A stretch of DNA of 64,000 nucleotides, from NCBI RefSeq assembly GCF_900112695.1, contig NZ_FOMT01000002.1, forward strand, positions 564,479 to 628,478, given 5' to 3'. A program made the translations under genes and the position numbers. Of this stretch, positions 43,021-51,800 are shown one piece after another. The stretch comes from Paenibacillus catalpae (GTDB taxonomy: Bacteria; Bacillota; Bacilli; Paenibacillales; Paenibacillaceae). The notes below the pieces were generated by a model that saw only the letters and a program-made list of their open reading frames with translations, searched no databases and was not told the DNA's origin. Within the stretch, counting starts at the first letter, position 1, and every line of letters begins with the position of its first letter.

Positions 43021-43456
43021 ATGGATAATGAACAGTCCAACAAGTGGTGGAAATTAGTTTTTAGTGTTATTAATGTCTTCGATGAAGGAAAGATACCTTA
43101 TAGCTTTGATGCGTCAACTTCGCTTTTTGTGCATGGCATAGAAGATTTCGATATGGATGATTTAGATATTATGATTCAGTGGAATTACTGAAACTGCCCA
43201 TAAGTTATTTCAAAAAAATAATCCTAGTCCAATAAATAAAGGCGGGTTTTGGCAATTCAACTTCTATGTTGATGGAATGGAAGTACATATTATGTCGTCA
43301 GAACAAATAACTTGCTTAGAGAAAGATGACGAACGTGTCGCGATTGAAAAGGAGAGTATTATCATATGGTCGAAATCAATTCACTTTTATCGTCGGCATA
43401 CGAAGAATCCCCGTCTTATTGAATTAATTGATAATTTCATTATGAGTAAGGAGTAA
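43021..43456 (+). pseudogene. Frameshifted nucleotidyltransferase-like gene
   Basis: ATG 43021 gives WWKLVFSVINVFDEGKIPYSFDASTSLFVHGIEDFDMDDLDIMIQWNY in sections, then stops at 43189. The next frame continues ETAHKLFQKNNPSP, GGFWQFNFYVDGMEVHIMSSEQ and ends at TAA 43454. The two parts join into one protein of about 145 residues if a small deletion near 43188 is repaired. DLDI with F-V-HG is the nucleotidyltransferase-type core. Confidence 0.75.
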
Positions 43457-43548
43457 CTGAGGCTATTTACACTAACGGAGAACTTTAGTTCAACACACGA
43501 AGAAGAAGGGCGCGATCCGCAGCCTAAAAAATAGGGAGGCGTAATATT

Positions 43549-43815
43549 GATCTGCGAGAAGAAGACTAAGCGGCTTGATAGTGTGCGAGCTCTAGTTCAT
43601 GAAATGCTTCTTCCAATTACGATAGACAAGATGGATTCAATCCAGAGCGTGGTGATATTGTCATTTTCGAGAAGCTTCTTTCTGATAATTCTCACGATCA
43701 TATCGGAATTGTTTTAGCTTGTGATGACAACAAAATTAGTTCAATTTCCCAATCTGAAAAATTCAGCTGTTGCCGCCAGTGCCTTTCACTCATTGGAGAA
43801 GATGTTCATCACTGA
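43549..43815 (+). pseudogene. Frameshifted gene fragment, CHAP/peptidase-like
   Basis: TTG 43549 behind GGGAGG reads KKTKRLDSVRALVHEMLLPI and TIDKMD, then a frame change near 43635 continues NPERGDIVIFEKLLSDNSHD and HIGIVLACDDNKI, ending out of register at 43813. PERGDIVIF...HIGIV is the pattern of CHAP-type amidase-fold proteins. The C-terminal part is lost. Confidence 0.55.
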
Positions 43816-43879
43816 GGTTTGAGCACTTTTGTTTGTTTTGATTCTGCTTGATGTTCTGGTTGACAATTTAGCATTAAAC

Positions 43880-44056
43880 AAACAACTTTATTTTCAATTC
43901 GGGCTTATTACTGGCCCTGATTAAACAACTTTATTTTCACAAATTCAGCCGTGTTGTTTGTAGAATCTCATTCCATTAAATAACTTTAATTTCTTTGTCG
44001 TCGGTTTTTAGTACCTGCAAACCTTTGATTTTACTGGGTCTCAGTTAAAGAACTTT
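43880..44056 (-). repeat. Right array: four dispersed copies of the same repeat (Tn7L-like end)
   Basis: On the minus strand the outermost copy is AAAGTTCTTTAAC (44056-44044), then AAAGTTATTTAAT (43987-43975), AAAGTTGTTTAAT (43932-43920) and AAAGTTGTTTGTTTAAT (43889-43873). Most are preceded by GAAAATA or GAAATA. The outermost copy shares the 16-mer AAAGTTCTTTAACTGA with the outermost copy of the left array. Spacings are 69, 55 and 43 bp, as in the dispersed sites of the Tn7 left end. Confidence 0.7.
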
Positions 44057-44139
44057 ATTTCTCCTCTCCAACTTGACCTCATTCCCGATGGATAGTAGGT
44101 AGGAGACCCAATTTTGAAAAGCCAATTAGATGAATTTAT

Positions 44140-44721
44140 TCAAATCCCATTTTTGATTAAATTCCAGATGCGTTCGAACCTGTCTTGGTAGTCTGGTAAA
44201 TTCCATGATTCTTTGAATGACGGGAGGCTAAACACCGCAAACGCAGATAAAATCGCCTCTGCCCGTTCAAAGTGAGGATCTTGATAGTCCATGAATCCGT
44301 CAATAATTTGGTAGGAATCCCATAGAACTTCTCGTAATACTAATGGATTGCTATCTACATATTGTGTATTCAAAGCAAACATTTTGGGATTTTCGTTATA
44401 CGCACGTTTTTTTGCGTTAACAAATGCCCAGAGCCAATCGTGAAGCAAGTCCCGCGCATTCAAATTAGTCATATCTAATCTAATTTGTTCTGAAATCATT
44501 CGGGTGAACCAACTTTTGGACACGGCTACCCACAGTTCCTGCTTATTTTTGAAGTGTTTATACAGTGCTGCATGGGTGATATTTAATTCATCCGAAATTT
44601 GAGAGAGAGTCACTTCGGGTTTATCTGTGCGTTCAATTAACGCTTCTGCTGTTTCGATGATGAGCTCTTGTGTGATTTTAGCCATGAGATTTGCCGATGA
44701 ATACGGGGATTTTAAAAGCAT
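44140..44721 (-). CDS. TetR-family repressor
   Basis: A repressor of about 193 residues: HTH VTLSQISDELNITHAALYKHFKNKQELWVAVSKSWF, followed by a helical ligand domain (HDWLWAFVNAKKRAYNENPKMFALNTQYV). Start 44721 has GAAGG eight bases before it; ATG 44685, closer to the domain, has no site. It is divergent from the MDR oxidoreductase and flanked by four GTAAC/GTTAC half-sites (44827-44909), its probable operators. Ligand unknown; the cluster of reductases suggests an electrophile or quinone. Confidence 0.87.
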   Translation of the reverse strand: MLLKSPYSSANLMAKITQELIIETAEALIERTDKPEVTLSQISDELNITHAALYKHFKNKQELWVAVSKSWFTRMISEQIRLDMTNLNARDLLHDWLWAFVNAKKRAYNENPKMFALNTQYVDSNPLVLREVLWDSYQIIDGFMDYQDPHFERAEAILSAFAVFSLPSFKESWNLPDYQDRFERIWNLIKNGI

Positions 44722-44826
44722 ATCATTTGCCTTCAAGCACCCGCGTAACACCGTGTTGTCCCCCTTCTTTATAAAAAATTCTTTAATACCTGTTTGTATA
44801 TTTGCCCATATCTTAGCATAATGGCG

Positions 44827-44909
44827 AATAAGTAACAAATGTTGACTTTTGTAACCATCGATAGTATGCTTGGTGTGAAAGTTACAAAAACAAAATATTG
44901 TTACTTATT
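44827..44909. promoter_or_regulatory. Promoter with four TetR half-sites
   Basis: AATAAGTAACAA (44827-44838) mirrors TTGTTACTTATT (44898-44909) perfectly, and TTGTAAC (44849-44855) mirrors GTTACAA (44881-44887). Between them TTGACT (44842-44847), 17 bases, TATGCT (44865-44870) form the promoter of the oxidoreductase gene. All half-sites carry GTAAC or its complement. Confidence 0.75.
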
Positions 44910-44935
44910 ATCCGACGCATAGGAGGCCGTTAATT

Positions 44936-45937
44936 ATGAAAGCAGCACAGATTAGTAAATATTCAAAAAAGTTCATAGTAGAAGTTAACGAAATTCCAGT
45001 CCCGGAAATAAATGACTACGAAGTATTGGTCAAGGTGAAAGCAGCAGCGGTTAATCATTTGGAATTACTCATCGGTACCGGGAGCGTGAGGCTGATTCAG
45101 GATTATGAGTTCCCATTGACACTCGGAAACGAACTGACGGGTGTTATTGAAAGAGTCGGTAAGAAGGTTCAGGGTTTCAAAGTTGGCGATACAATTTATT
45201 CACGCCTGCCACTACAAAAAATTGGTGCCTTTGCGGAATATGCAGCAATTAATGCGGATGCCATTGGACATTTACCCTCTAATCTCGATTTTGTAACTGG
45301 GGCTGCTGCACCCTTAACCGGTTTGACGGCCTATCAAGGTTTACATGAAGAATTAGCTGCCAAATCCGGCGAAACGGTGTTTATCCCCGGGGGCTCAGGG
45401 TCATTTGGCCAAATGGCGATTCCTATCGCCAAGAGCATGGGACTCGAGGTTATCGTCAGTGGAAATCCACAAGCGCGTGGACGGACAATAGCGGCTGGAG
45501 CAGACCGATACATTGATTACACGACTGAGAACTATTGGGAACAACTTAGTGATGTTGATTATGTAATTGATACCTTGGGACCAAGCGAATTTAATCATGA
45601 ACTGTCAATTATTAAAGCAGGAGGTCGCCTTCTTTCTCTGCGAACCGGTCCTAACAAACGGTTTGCTCGAAATCTAGGCTTGTCAGGTTGGAAACAAAAG
45701 CTCTTCACCATTGCCGGAGCTAAGTATGATTACAAAGCGAAGAAAAAGAATATTCAATATCATTTCATTTTTGTTCGCAGTGATGGCGAACAATTAAAGA
45801 AAATCACCAAGATTATTGAAGATAACGGAATTGTACCAGCGGTGGACCCGACAGAATTCTACATTGAAGATATTAATGAAGCACTGAAGCTTGTTGCTAC
45901 AGGTCATCCTAAAGGAAAAGTCATTATCCGATTTTAA
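44936..45937 (+). CDS. MDR-family NADP-dependent oxidoreductase (quinone-reductase-like)
   Basis: A 333-residue medium-chain dehydrogenase without the catalytic zinc motif: N-terminal domain (VNEIPVPEINDYEVLVKVKAAAVNHLEL, NELTGVIERVGKKVQGFKVGD) and Rossmann fold GETVFIPGGSGSFGQMAIPIAKSMG near residue 150. It probably reduces quinones or enones with NADPH. AGGAGG precedes the ATG. First gene under the TetR-type repressor. A truncated paralogue follows directly. Confidence 0.9.
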   Translation: MKAAQISKYSKKFIVEVNEIPVPEINDYEVLVKVKAAAVNHLELLIGTGSVRLIQDYEFPLTLGNELTGVIERVGKKVQGFKVGDTIYSRLPLQKIGAFAEYAAINADAIGHLPSNLDFVTGAAAPLTGLTAYQGLHEELAAKSGETVFIPGGSGSFGQMAIPIAKSMGLEVIVSGNPQARGRTIAAGADRYIDYTTENYWEQLSDVDYVIDTLGPSEFNHELSIIKAGGRLLSLRTGPNKRFARNLGLSGWKQKLFTIAGAKYDYKAKKKNIQYHFIFVRSDGEQLKKITKIIEDNGIVPAVDPTEFYIEDINEALKLVATGHPKGKVIIRF

Positions 45938-45949
45938 GGAGAGCACCCA

Positions 45950-46335
45950 GTGAAGGCAGCACAAATTTCTGGATATTACCGGTGTCCAAGATTTTAATAA
46001 AGGTGATCTCGTGTACACTATGCCACCGCTAGATACAATGGGAGCGTTTGCGGAATATGTCGCAGTAGAGGCAACTATTGTGGCTAAAATGTCGAATAAT
46101 CTTTCCTTTAAAGAAGCAGCGGCCGTACCATTGTCTGCTTTGACGATCATCCAGGCATTAGATGTTTTAGGTGCTCGACAAGACAGTAAATTATTTATCT
46201 CTGGAGGAACGGGGGGCTTGGGGCAGATTGCCATACCTTACGCGAAGTAACAAGGACTGTTTGTGACGGTTAGTGGTAGTAAATCCGCGCGTGCTTTGGC
46301 TACTCGACTCGGGGCAACGATGAAGCTTTTTTGGG
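45950..46335 (+). pseudogene. Internally deleted MDR oxidoreductase paralogue
   Basis: GTG 45950 behind AAGGAGAG begins KAAQIS like the intact gene, then jumps after a few codons to the middle of the protein (FNKGDLVYTMPPLDTMGAFA, ISGGTGGLGQIAIPYAK) and stops at 46250. Further sequence in frame (VTVSGSKSARALATRLGATM) continues after the stop to about 46335. About 70 N-terminal residues and the C-terminal half are lost. Confidence 0.85.
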
Positions 46336-46340
46336 AATAG

Positions 46341-46418
46341 GGTTATGAAAAGACTTCTCTGTCGGATCTAGTTGAGCATATGGGAATTCATCGGAGAAGT
46401 TTGTAAGACACGTTTGGT
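46341..46418 (+). pseudogene. TetR helix-turn-helix remnant
   Basis: The frame reads GYEKTSLSDLVEHMGIHRRS, then L, a TAA stop, and DTFG. This is the HTH of a TetR-type regulator (usual: HRRSLYDTFG) with a nonsense change at the Tyr codon and no start or ligand domain. It is fused head-on to the MDR remnant, which points to a past deletion between two genes. The following 46419-46566 holds no recognisable gene. Confidence 0.7.
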
Positions 46419-46566
46419 TTCTAATATCATTGAGAAATTAAGTTCTAATACATGAAGAGATTCATTTTTTTTGTTGATTGTAGAATGATCATTCTCAAGT
46501 ACCGAAACACCCCTCCTCCAAATTTATACCAAAAATCTTAACTAAAGAATAAAAGGAGCAACTAAC

Positions 46567-47265
46567 ATGAAAGTTTCTGAACAAGTCGCATTTGTCACGG
46601 GTGCCAACCGAGGTCTTGGACGTTATCTTACGCTTGAACTTCTATCCAGAGGGGCAAAGGTTTATGCTGCAGCCAGAAATCCAGAGTCCATTGATATTCC
46701 GGGTGTAATACCTGTGAAACTGGATATCACAAACCCTCAAGAGGTGGTTGAAGCTGCTAAGGCCGCTAAGGATGTGACTATTTTAATTAACAACGCGGGA
46801 TCGTCTACAGGTGCTTCTTTACTTGAAGGAGATCTAGAACAAATCCATTTGGAATTTGACACACATTTCTTTGGCACACTTTCCATGATTCATTCTTTTG
46901 CACCGATTTTGGCAAATAACGGCGGTGGCTCGATTCTGAATATACTTTCTGTATTATCTTGGTATAGTTCGGGAACTGTTGGCGCTTATACGTCTGCGAA
47001 AGCTGCAGAATGGGCATTGACGAATGACCTACGTATAAATCTGTATCCTCAAAATATCCGAGTAGCTGGATTACATGTTGGCTTTATGGAGACAGACATG
47101 ACATCGGGATTAGAGGTTCCAAAAGTAAACCCTATAGACGTAGCAAAAGCTGCAATCGATGGTATTGAATCTGACAATTTTGAAATTATTGCGGATGATG
47201 TGAGTCGCAAAGTCCAAAGTGGGCTTGCCTTTGGTGTAGCTGCGTTATACCCCCACCTAAAATAG
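46567..47265 (+). CDS. Short-chain dehydrogenase/reductase
   Basis: A 232-residue SDR: cofactor motif TGANRGLGRYL near residue 11, LINNAGSS near 75, catalytic Ser in ILSVLSWYSSG and the YTSAK motif with Tyr and Lys near 145. R/A at the end of beta-2 (AAARNPES) suggests NADPH. AAAGGAG before the ATG. Substrate unknown; its neighbours are an enone-type oxidoreductase and an old yellow enzyme. Confidence 0.92.
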   Translation: MKVSEQVAFVTGANRGLGRYLTLELLSRGAKVYAAARNPESIDIPGVIPVKLDITNPQEVVEAAKAAKDVTILINNAGSSTGASLLEGDLEQIHLEFDTHFFGTLSMIHSFAPILANNGGGSILNILSVLSWYSSGTVGAYTSAKAAEWALTNDLRINLYPQNIRVAGLHVGFMETDMTSGLEVPKVNPIDVAKAAIDGIESDNFEIIADDVSRKVQSGLAFGVAALYPHLK

Positions 47266-47397
47266 GGTCTAGCAAGCAATACTGTACTGATAGCCGGTGC
47301 ATCGGGGCGGTATTGACAAAGAACTAGTCGGACCGATTCGCCAAAGGTCGCGAGGAACAATGACTGAACTCATAAATAATTTAAGGGGAGTTTGAAA

Positions 47398-48480
47398 ATG
47401 GATAAATTGTGGAGCAAGACAAAGATCGGAAATTTGGAATTGCCGCATCGTTTAGCGATGGCGCCAATGACACGTAGTAGAGCGCAAGATGATGGTACAC
47501 CAGGCGAGCTAAGCGCCCTTTATTATTCTCAAAGAGCATCAATGGGATTAATTATTAGTGAAGGTACACAGCCTTCAGAAGATGGCCAAGGTTACTTGAA
47601 TTCACCTGGTATCTATACTGAAAAGCAAATTGAAGGCTGGAAAAAAGTTACTGATGCTGTTCATGCTGCAGGTGGATACATGTTTATCCAGTTGATGCAT
47701 GTTGGTCGTATGTCACATCCTGATAATACCACGCATCATCGTCAAGCGGTTGCACCTTCAGCAATTGCACCTGGATTAGAAATGTTTACTGCTAAAGGGA
47801 AGCAGGAAATCCCTGTTCCACGTGCGTTAAGTGAAAAGGATATTCAAACGACAATTTCGGACTTCCGAAAAGCAGCAGTTGCGGCTATTGAAGCAGGGGC
47901 TGATGGTGTTGAAATTCATGGAGCCAATGGCTATTTAATAAATCAATTCTTTGGAGAGAATTCTAATAGACGAACTGATAAATATGGAGGATCTATAGAG
48001 AATCGTGTTCGCTTTGCTATTGAAGTAACGAAAGCAATCGTCGACGAAATTGGAGGGGATAAAACAGGCTTCCGTATTTCTCCAGGAACCCCTCTTGGCG
48101 GGATTGATGAAGGCGAACAAAGTTATGAACTTTATCTCCACCTTGTTAGAGAATTATCCCAGTTTAATTTAGCATATCTACACGTTATGCATTTAGGGAA
48201 TGAAACACTTCTTCGTGAAATCCGTTCAATATGGGAAAATCCATTATTGGTCAATCGAGCTGGAAGAGCACTAAAAGATATTAGTATAGATATTGATAAT
48301 GGCATTGCTGACATGGTACCAGTTGGTGTCTGGTCATTAGCTAATCCGGATTTAGTAGAACGTCTAAAAAAAGAAGCTCCCTTGAATGAAGTTGAACACA
48401 CTACACTATACTCTGGCACCGGGAGTGCAGGCTATACGGACTATCCTACTTTGAACGATCTAGAATCTCATCAGCAGTAA
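47398..48480 (+). CDS. Old-yellow-enzyme-type alkene reductase
   Basis: A 360-residue FMN enzyme: LWSKTKIGNLELPHRLAMAPMTRSRA start, substrate-binding HGANGYLINQFF with NRRTDKYGGSIENRVRF near residue 180, and the FMN-phosphate segment ADMVPVGVWSLANPDLVERL. It reduces activated C=C bonds or nitro groups with NAD(P)H. ATG 47398 has GGGGAG seven bases upstream; a TTG at 47392 is in frame. Between the SDR and this gene (47266-47397) only a short broken frame is seen (GIDKELVGPIRQRSRG), possibly another gene remnant. Confidence 0.93.
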   Translation: MDKLWSKTKIGNLELPHRLAMAPMTRSRAQDDGTPGELSALYYSQRASMGLIISEGTQPSEDGQGYLNSPGIYTEKQIEGWKKVTDAVHAAGGYMFIQLMHVGRMSHPDNTTHHRQAVAPSAIAPGLEMFTAKGKQEIPVPRALSEKDIQTTISDFRKAAVAAIEAGADGVEIHGANGYLINQFFGENSNRRTDKYGGSIENRVRFAIEVTKAIVDEIGGDKTGFRISPGTPLGGIDEGEQSYELYLHLVRELSQFNLAYLHVMHLGNETLLREIRSIWENPLLVNRAGRALKDISIDIDNGIADMVPVGVWSLANPDLVERLKKEAPLNEVEHTTLYSGTGSAGYTDYPTLNDLESHQQ

Positions 48481-48498
48481 GAATACCATATAAACGAA

Positions 48499-48536
48499 AG
48501 CCGTAAGCAGGATTCATAATGCTTGCGGTTTTTTTT
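48499..48536 (+). terminator. Terminator of the oxidoreductase cluster
   Basis: CCGTAAGCA (48501-48509) pairs with TGCTTGCGG (48520-48528, one G-U), followed by eight T. The stretch 48537-48836 is AT-rich and holds nothing recognisable apart from possible promoter elements. Confidence 0.85.
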
Positions 48537-48836
48537 ATTATAACAGCGGCCGGCAGCAAAGTGAGCATGTGCTAAAGTTCTTATCATTTATGTTGCATTA
48601 GTCTTGTCATCCGACGACAAAAGCGATAGCATGGAAAACTGTTTAATTGTTACAATAATATTGTATTAAAAACTGAAAACGCAAAAATTTCATTGAATAA
48701 TTCAATATATTTGAAACAAACTGTTGACTTTGCCTGGAAAATGCCGATATACTCTCGATATATTAGATTAATTGGATAAAATGAGGTGATGAGATAACGG
48801 TGGTGTAAGGGGGAAATCATCACGAACAGTCATTAA

Positions 48837-48850
48837 TGAAAGCGCTTTAA
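48837..48850 (+). promoter_or_regulatory. Catabolite-repression (cre) site before GH43
   Basis: TGAAAGCGCTTTAA matches the CcpA consensus TGWAANCGNTNWCA with one mismatch and is palindromic at the core. It lies 26 bases before the GH43 start. Confidence 0.7.
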
Positions 48851-48875
48851 TTAATTCGATGAGGTGATAAGTTTG

Positions 48876-51800
48876 ATGTTGAAACGAAGTTTAATGGCTA
48901 TTCTATGTGTGCTGCTCTTGATTGCCCCTCAGGCGGCATTCGCCTATAAGAATCCGGCATCGCTGCCAGACGAATGGGGACAATATGGACTTGGCGACCC
49001 TTATGTGCTGAAGTTTAACGGTACCTATTATTTGTATGTGAGCACGAGAGATACTGATATCGGGGTCAAAGTGTGGAGCTCGCCAGACCTTGTCAACTGG
49101 AGCTATGGAGGATTGGCCGCAACCGATCCGGTCACGAAGGGAGCCTACGCTCCCGAAGTCGTTTATTGGAACGGATATTTCTACATGTATACCTCTCCTG
49201 CCGGTAATGGTCATTACGTGCTGCGCAGCGAGAGCCCGACCGGTCCGTTCACGGTGCAGACGGGCAATTTGGGCCATTCGATCGATGGCAACGTCTTCAT
49301 TGACGATGATGGCAAGTGGTATTTCTATCATGCGAACGGAGCGGGAATTCTCGCGGCTGCGATGCCTACGCCGACGACGATCGGCAACAGCGTCAATACA
49401 GGTGCAAGCATGAACGGTTGGACGGAAGGTTCTACAATGTTCAAGCGCAACGGAAAATACTATATGACGTATACCGGCAACCATGTATTCAGCAAAGGCT
49501 ATCGGGTCGACTACGCGGTCAGCACAAACCCGCTCACGGGATTCGTGCGTGATGCGGATAACCCGATTCTGATCAGTACGGAAGGTCCGACAGTCGGTCT
49601 CGGCCATAATACGGTCGTCGTTGGCCCGAACCTGGATGCCCGCTATATCATCTACCATAATCTCGAAGGACCGGGCATTGTCGGACCTCTTCGGCATATG
49701 GGGATGGACCGGATCGTGTTCAACGGGGATAAAATGTCGGTGCTAGGACCGACGACAACTGAGCAGCCGGATCCGGAGATGCCGGATTTCGAGGACCGGT
49801 TCAATGGCGCGGAACTCAGCCCGGCGTGGACGAATGCGGACGGTGGCAGCTGGAGCGTTGATTCCGGCTATCTTCGGCAGCAAACCGCCGGTACTAGCAG
49901 ACTGGTGACCACTTCTGCGGCCGGCAGCAGCTATACGGCAGAATTTAACCTGCAGCTGGCTGAGTTGAGCAATACCGGCAGCCCGCGGCTTGGAGTCGTA
50001 TTCTCCTACAAGGGCGATAACGATTTCGGCACAGCGCTGTTAGATCCGTCGAGCAATTCGCTGCAGACGCAGTTCCGGGTGAACGGTGCTGATCTGGGAT
50101 GGGTGGCGAGCCCGCTGCCGGAAGGGTACGATTATACGAAGCTGCACAATATCCGGGTTGAGAAAGCAGGAGATACGTTCAAGATCTACGTCGACGGCAT
50201 GCTGAAGCAGACGCGCAGCGTGATGCTTGGCGGCGGCAGCATCGGTTACGTCACGGAGAATGCGAAGGCGAATTTCGGTTATGCCGCTTTCAGCAACGAC
50301 GTGAACGGCAGCAGCGATTTTGACGCCGCGAAACCGGTTCCAGGCCAAGTCGAGGCCGTTCATTACCTGTCAGGCGGTGAAGGAGTCGGGTATCATGACC
50401 AGACGCCGGATACAATCGGCGATTACCGCGGAGAAGGCATGGATACGGGCAAAGCAGACGACGGCACCTCACATATCACCGCTTTCGAGAATGGCGAATG
50501 GCTGCAATACCGGCTGAACATCTCGGAAACAGGCAAATACGATATCGATCTTTCTTATGCGGAAGCAGCCCTGGGCAGCAAGGTACAGCTCACTCTGGAT
50601 GGTGGACAGCCGCTTGGCGAGTTTGAGCTGGCAGGAGTTAATGACGCTGCTGATGCAGGATGGCAAACCGCACAGCTGAACGGGGTAGAACTGCCGGCAG
50701 GTGTGCATACCTTGAAGGTCGCAGCCGTATCGGGCACTATCTCGCTGGATAAGCTGACGTTCCACCGGCACGCGGACGTTCCGGTTCTTTATGAGAACTT
50801 CGATGACGGCCAGGATGACGGCTGGAAACGGTATGAAGGTTTCTGGAGCGTGAAGAGCGACATTGCCGAGGAGGAGCAGCCTTACGACGCTTATCATCCG
50901 ATCCCGGGTGCGATTGGTACGGTCCACTATATCTCCGGCGGCGAAGGTGTCGGTTATCATGAGAATACACTCGAAAACATCGGCGGCCAGTACCGGGGAG
51001 ATTCGGTCGACATTCGTTCCAATCCGGCCGGCGGCGGTTACAACGTAGGCTGGAACCAGACGGGCGAATGGCTGAAGTTTAACATTGACGTAGCGGAAGC
51101 CGGATCCTATAACGCAGAATTCAAAGTGGCTACTACGCTGGATGGAGGTCAGATCCGGCTTTGGCTGGACGATACGACGGATCTTACCGGCATCGTGGAC
51201 ATTCCGAAGACCGGTGACTGGAACATCTGGAATGTGGTGCTCAAATCCGGTGTTACACTGCCGGCAGGCAAGCATACGCTGAAAGCCGAGACGGTCCGCG
51301 GAGAATTTGATTTTGCAGGTATAGCGCTGACGAGGATGGATCAGCCGATACCAGTACCCGGTGTCATCGAAGCCGAGCATTACAAGCCCGGCGGTGAAGG
51401 CGTAGGCTACTATGATTTGACTCCTGCGAACATTGGGGGCAAATACCGCAGCGATAAGGTCGACATTCGCTCCGCTGCATCGGGCGATCAGATCGTAGGC
51501 TGGAATCAAACAGGCGAATGGCTGAAGTACAACATCCGCGTCGCGGAAGAGGGACTGTACGATCTCGACTTGTGGGCAGCTACAACGTTCACGGATGCAC
51601 AAGTCCGGCTATGGCTGGATGACACGACTGATTTGACAGGCGTACTGAGCGTTCCTGCTTCCGGCGACTGGAATAAGTGGAAATCGGTGACGAAATCCGG
51701 TATCCTGCTGCCGGCCGGCGATCATGAACTGAAGGTCGAAATTGTCAAAGGCGAGTTTGACATGACAAGACTGTCGCTCACCCAATTCGATAAGCCGCAC

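Larger units (their letters stand above)
33370..44070. mobile_element. Putative Tn7-like element without transposase, carrying sulfur-stress genes
   Basis: The interval is bracketed by two arrays of the same short repeat in opposite orientation (33370-33476 and 43880-44056). The left tip reads TGTGGG, like Tn7. Between them lie the sulfur cluster, a DUF11 gene and three decayed genes, all visibly AT-richer than the glycoside-hydrolase genes on the left. No TnsA, B, C or D gene is present, so the element would be non-autonomous or degraded. The right boundary is approximate, because no TGTGGG tip and no 5-bp target duplication could be found there. Confidence 0.6.

Noticed and set aside
42777..43043. 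88-codon minus-strand frame
   Set aside because: No ribosome site or family resemblance; it lies opposite the plus-strand GNAT remnant and the start of the nucleotidyltransferase pseudogene.
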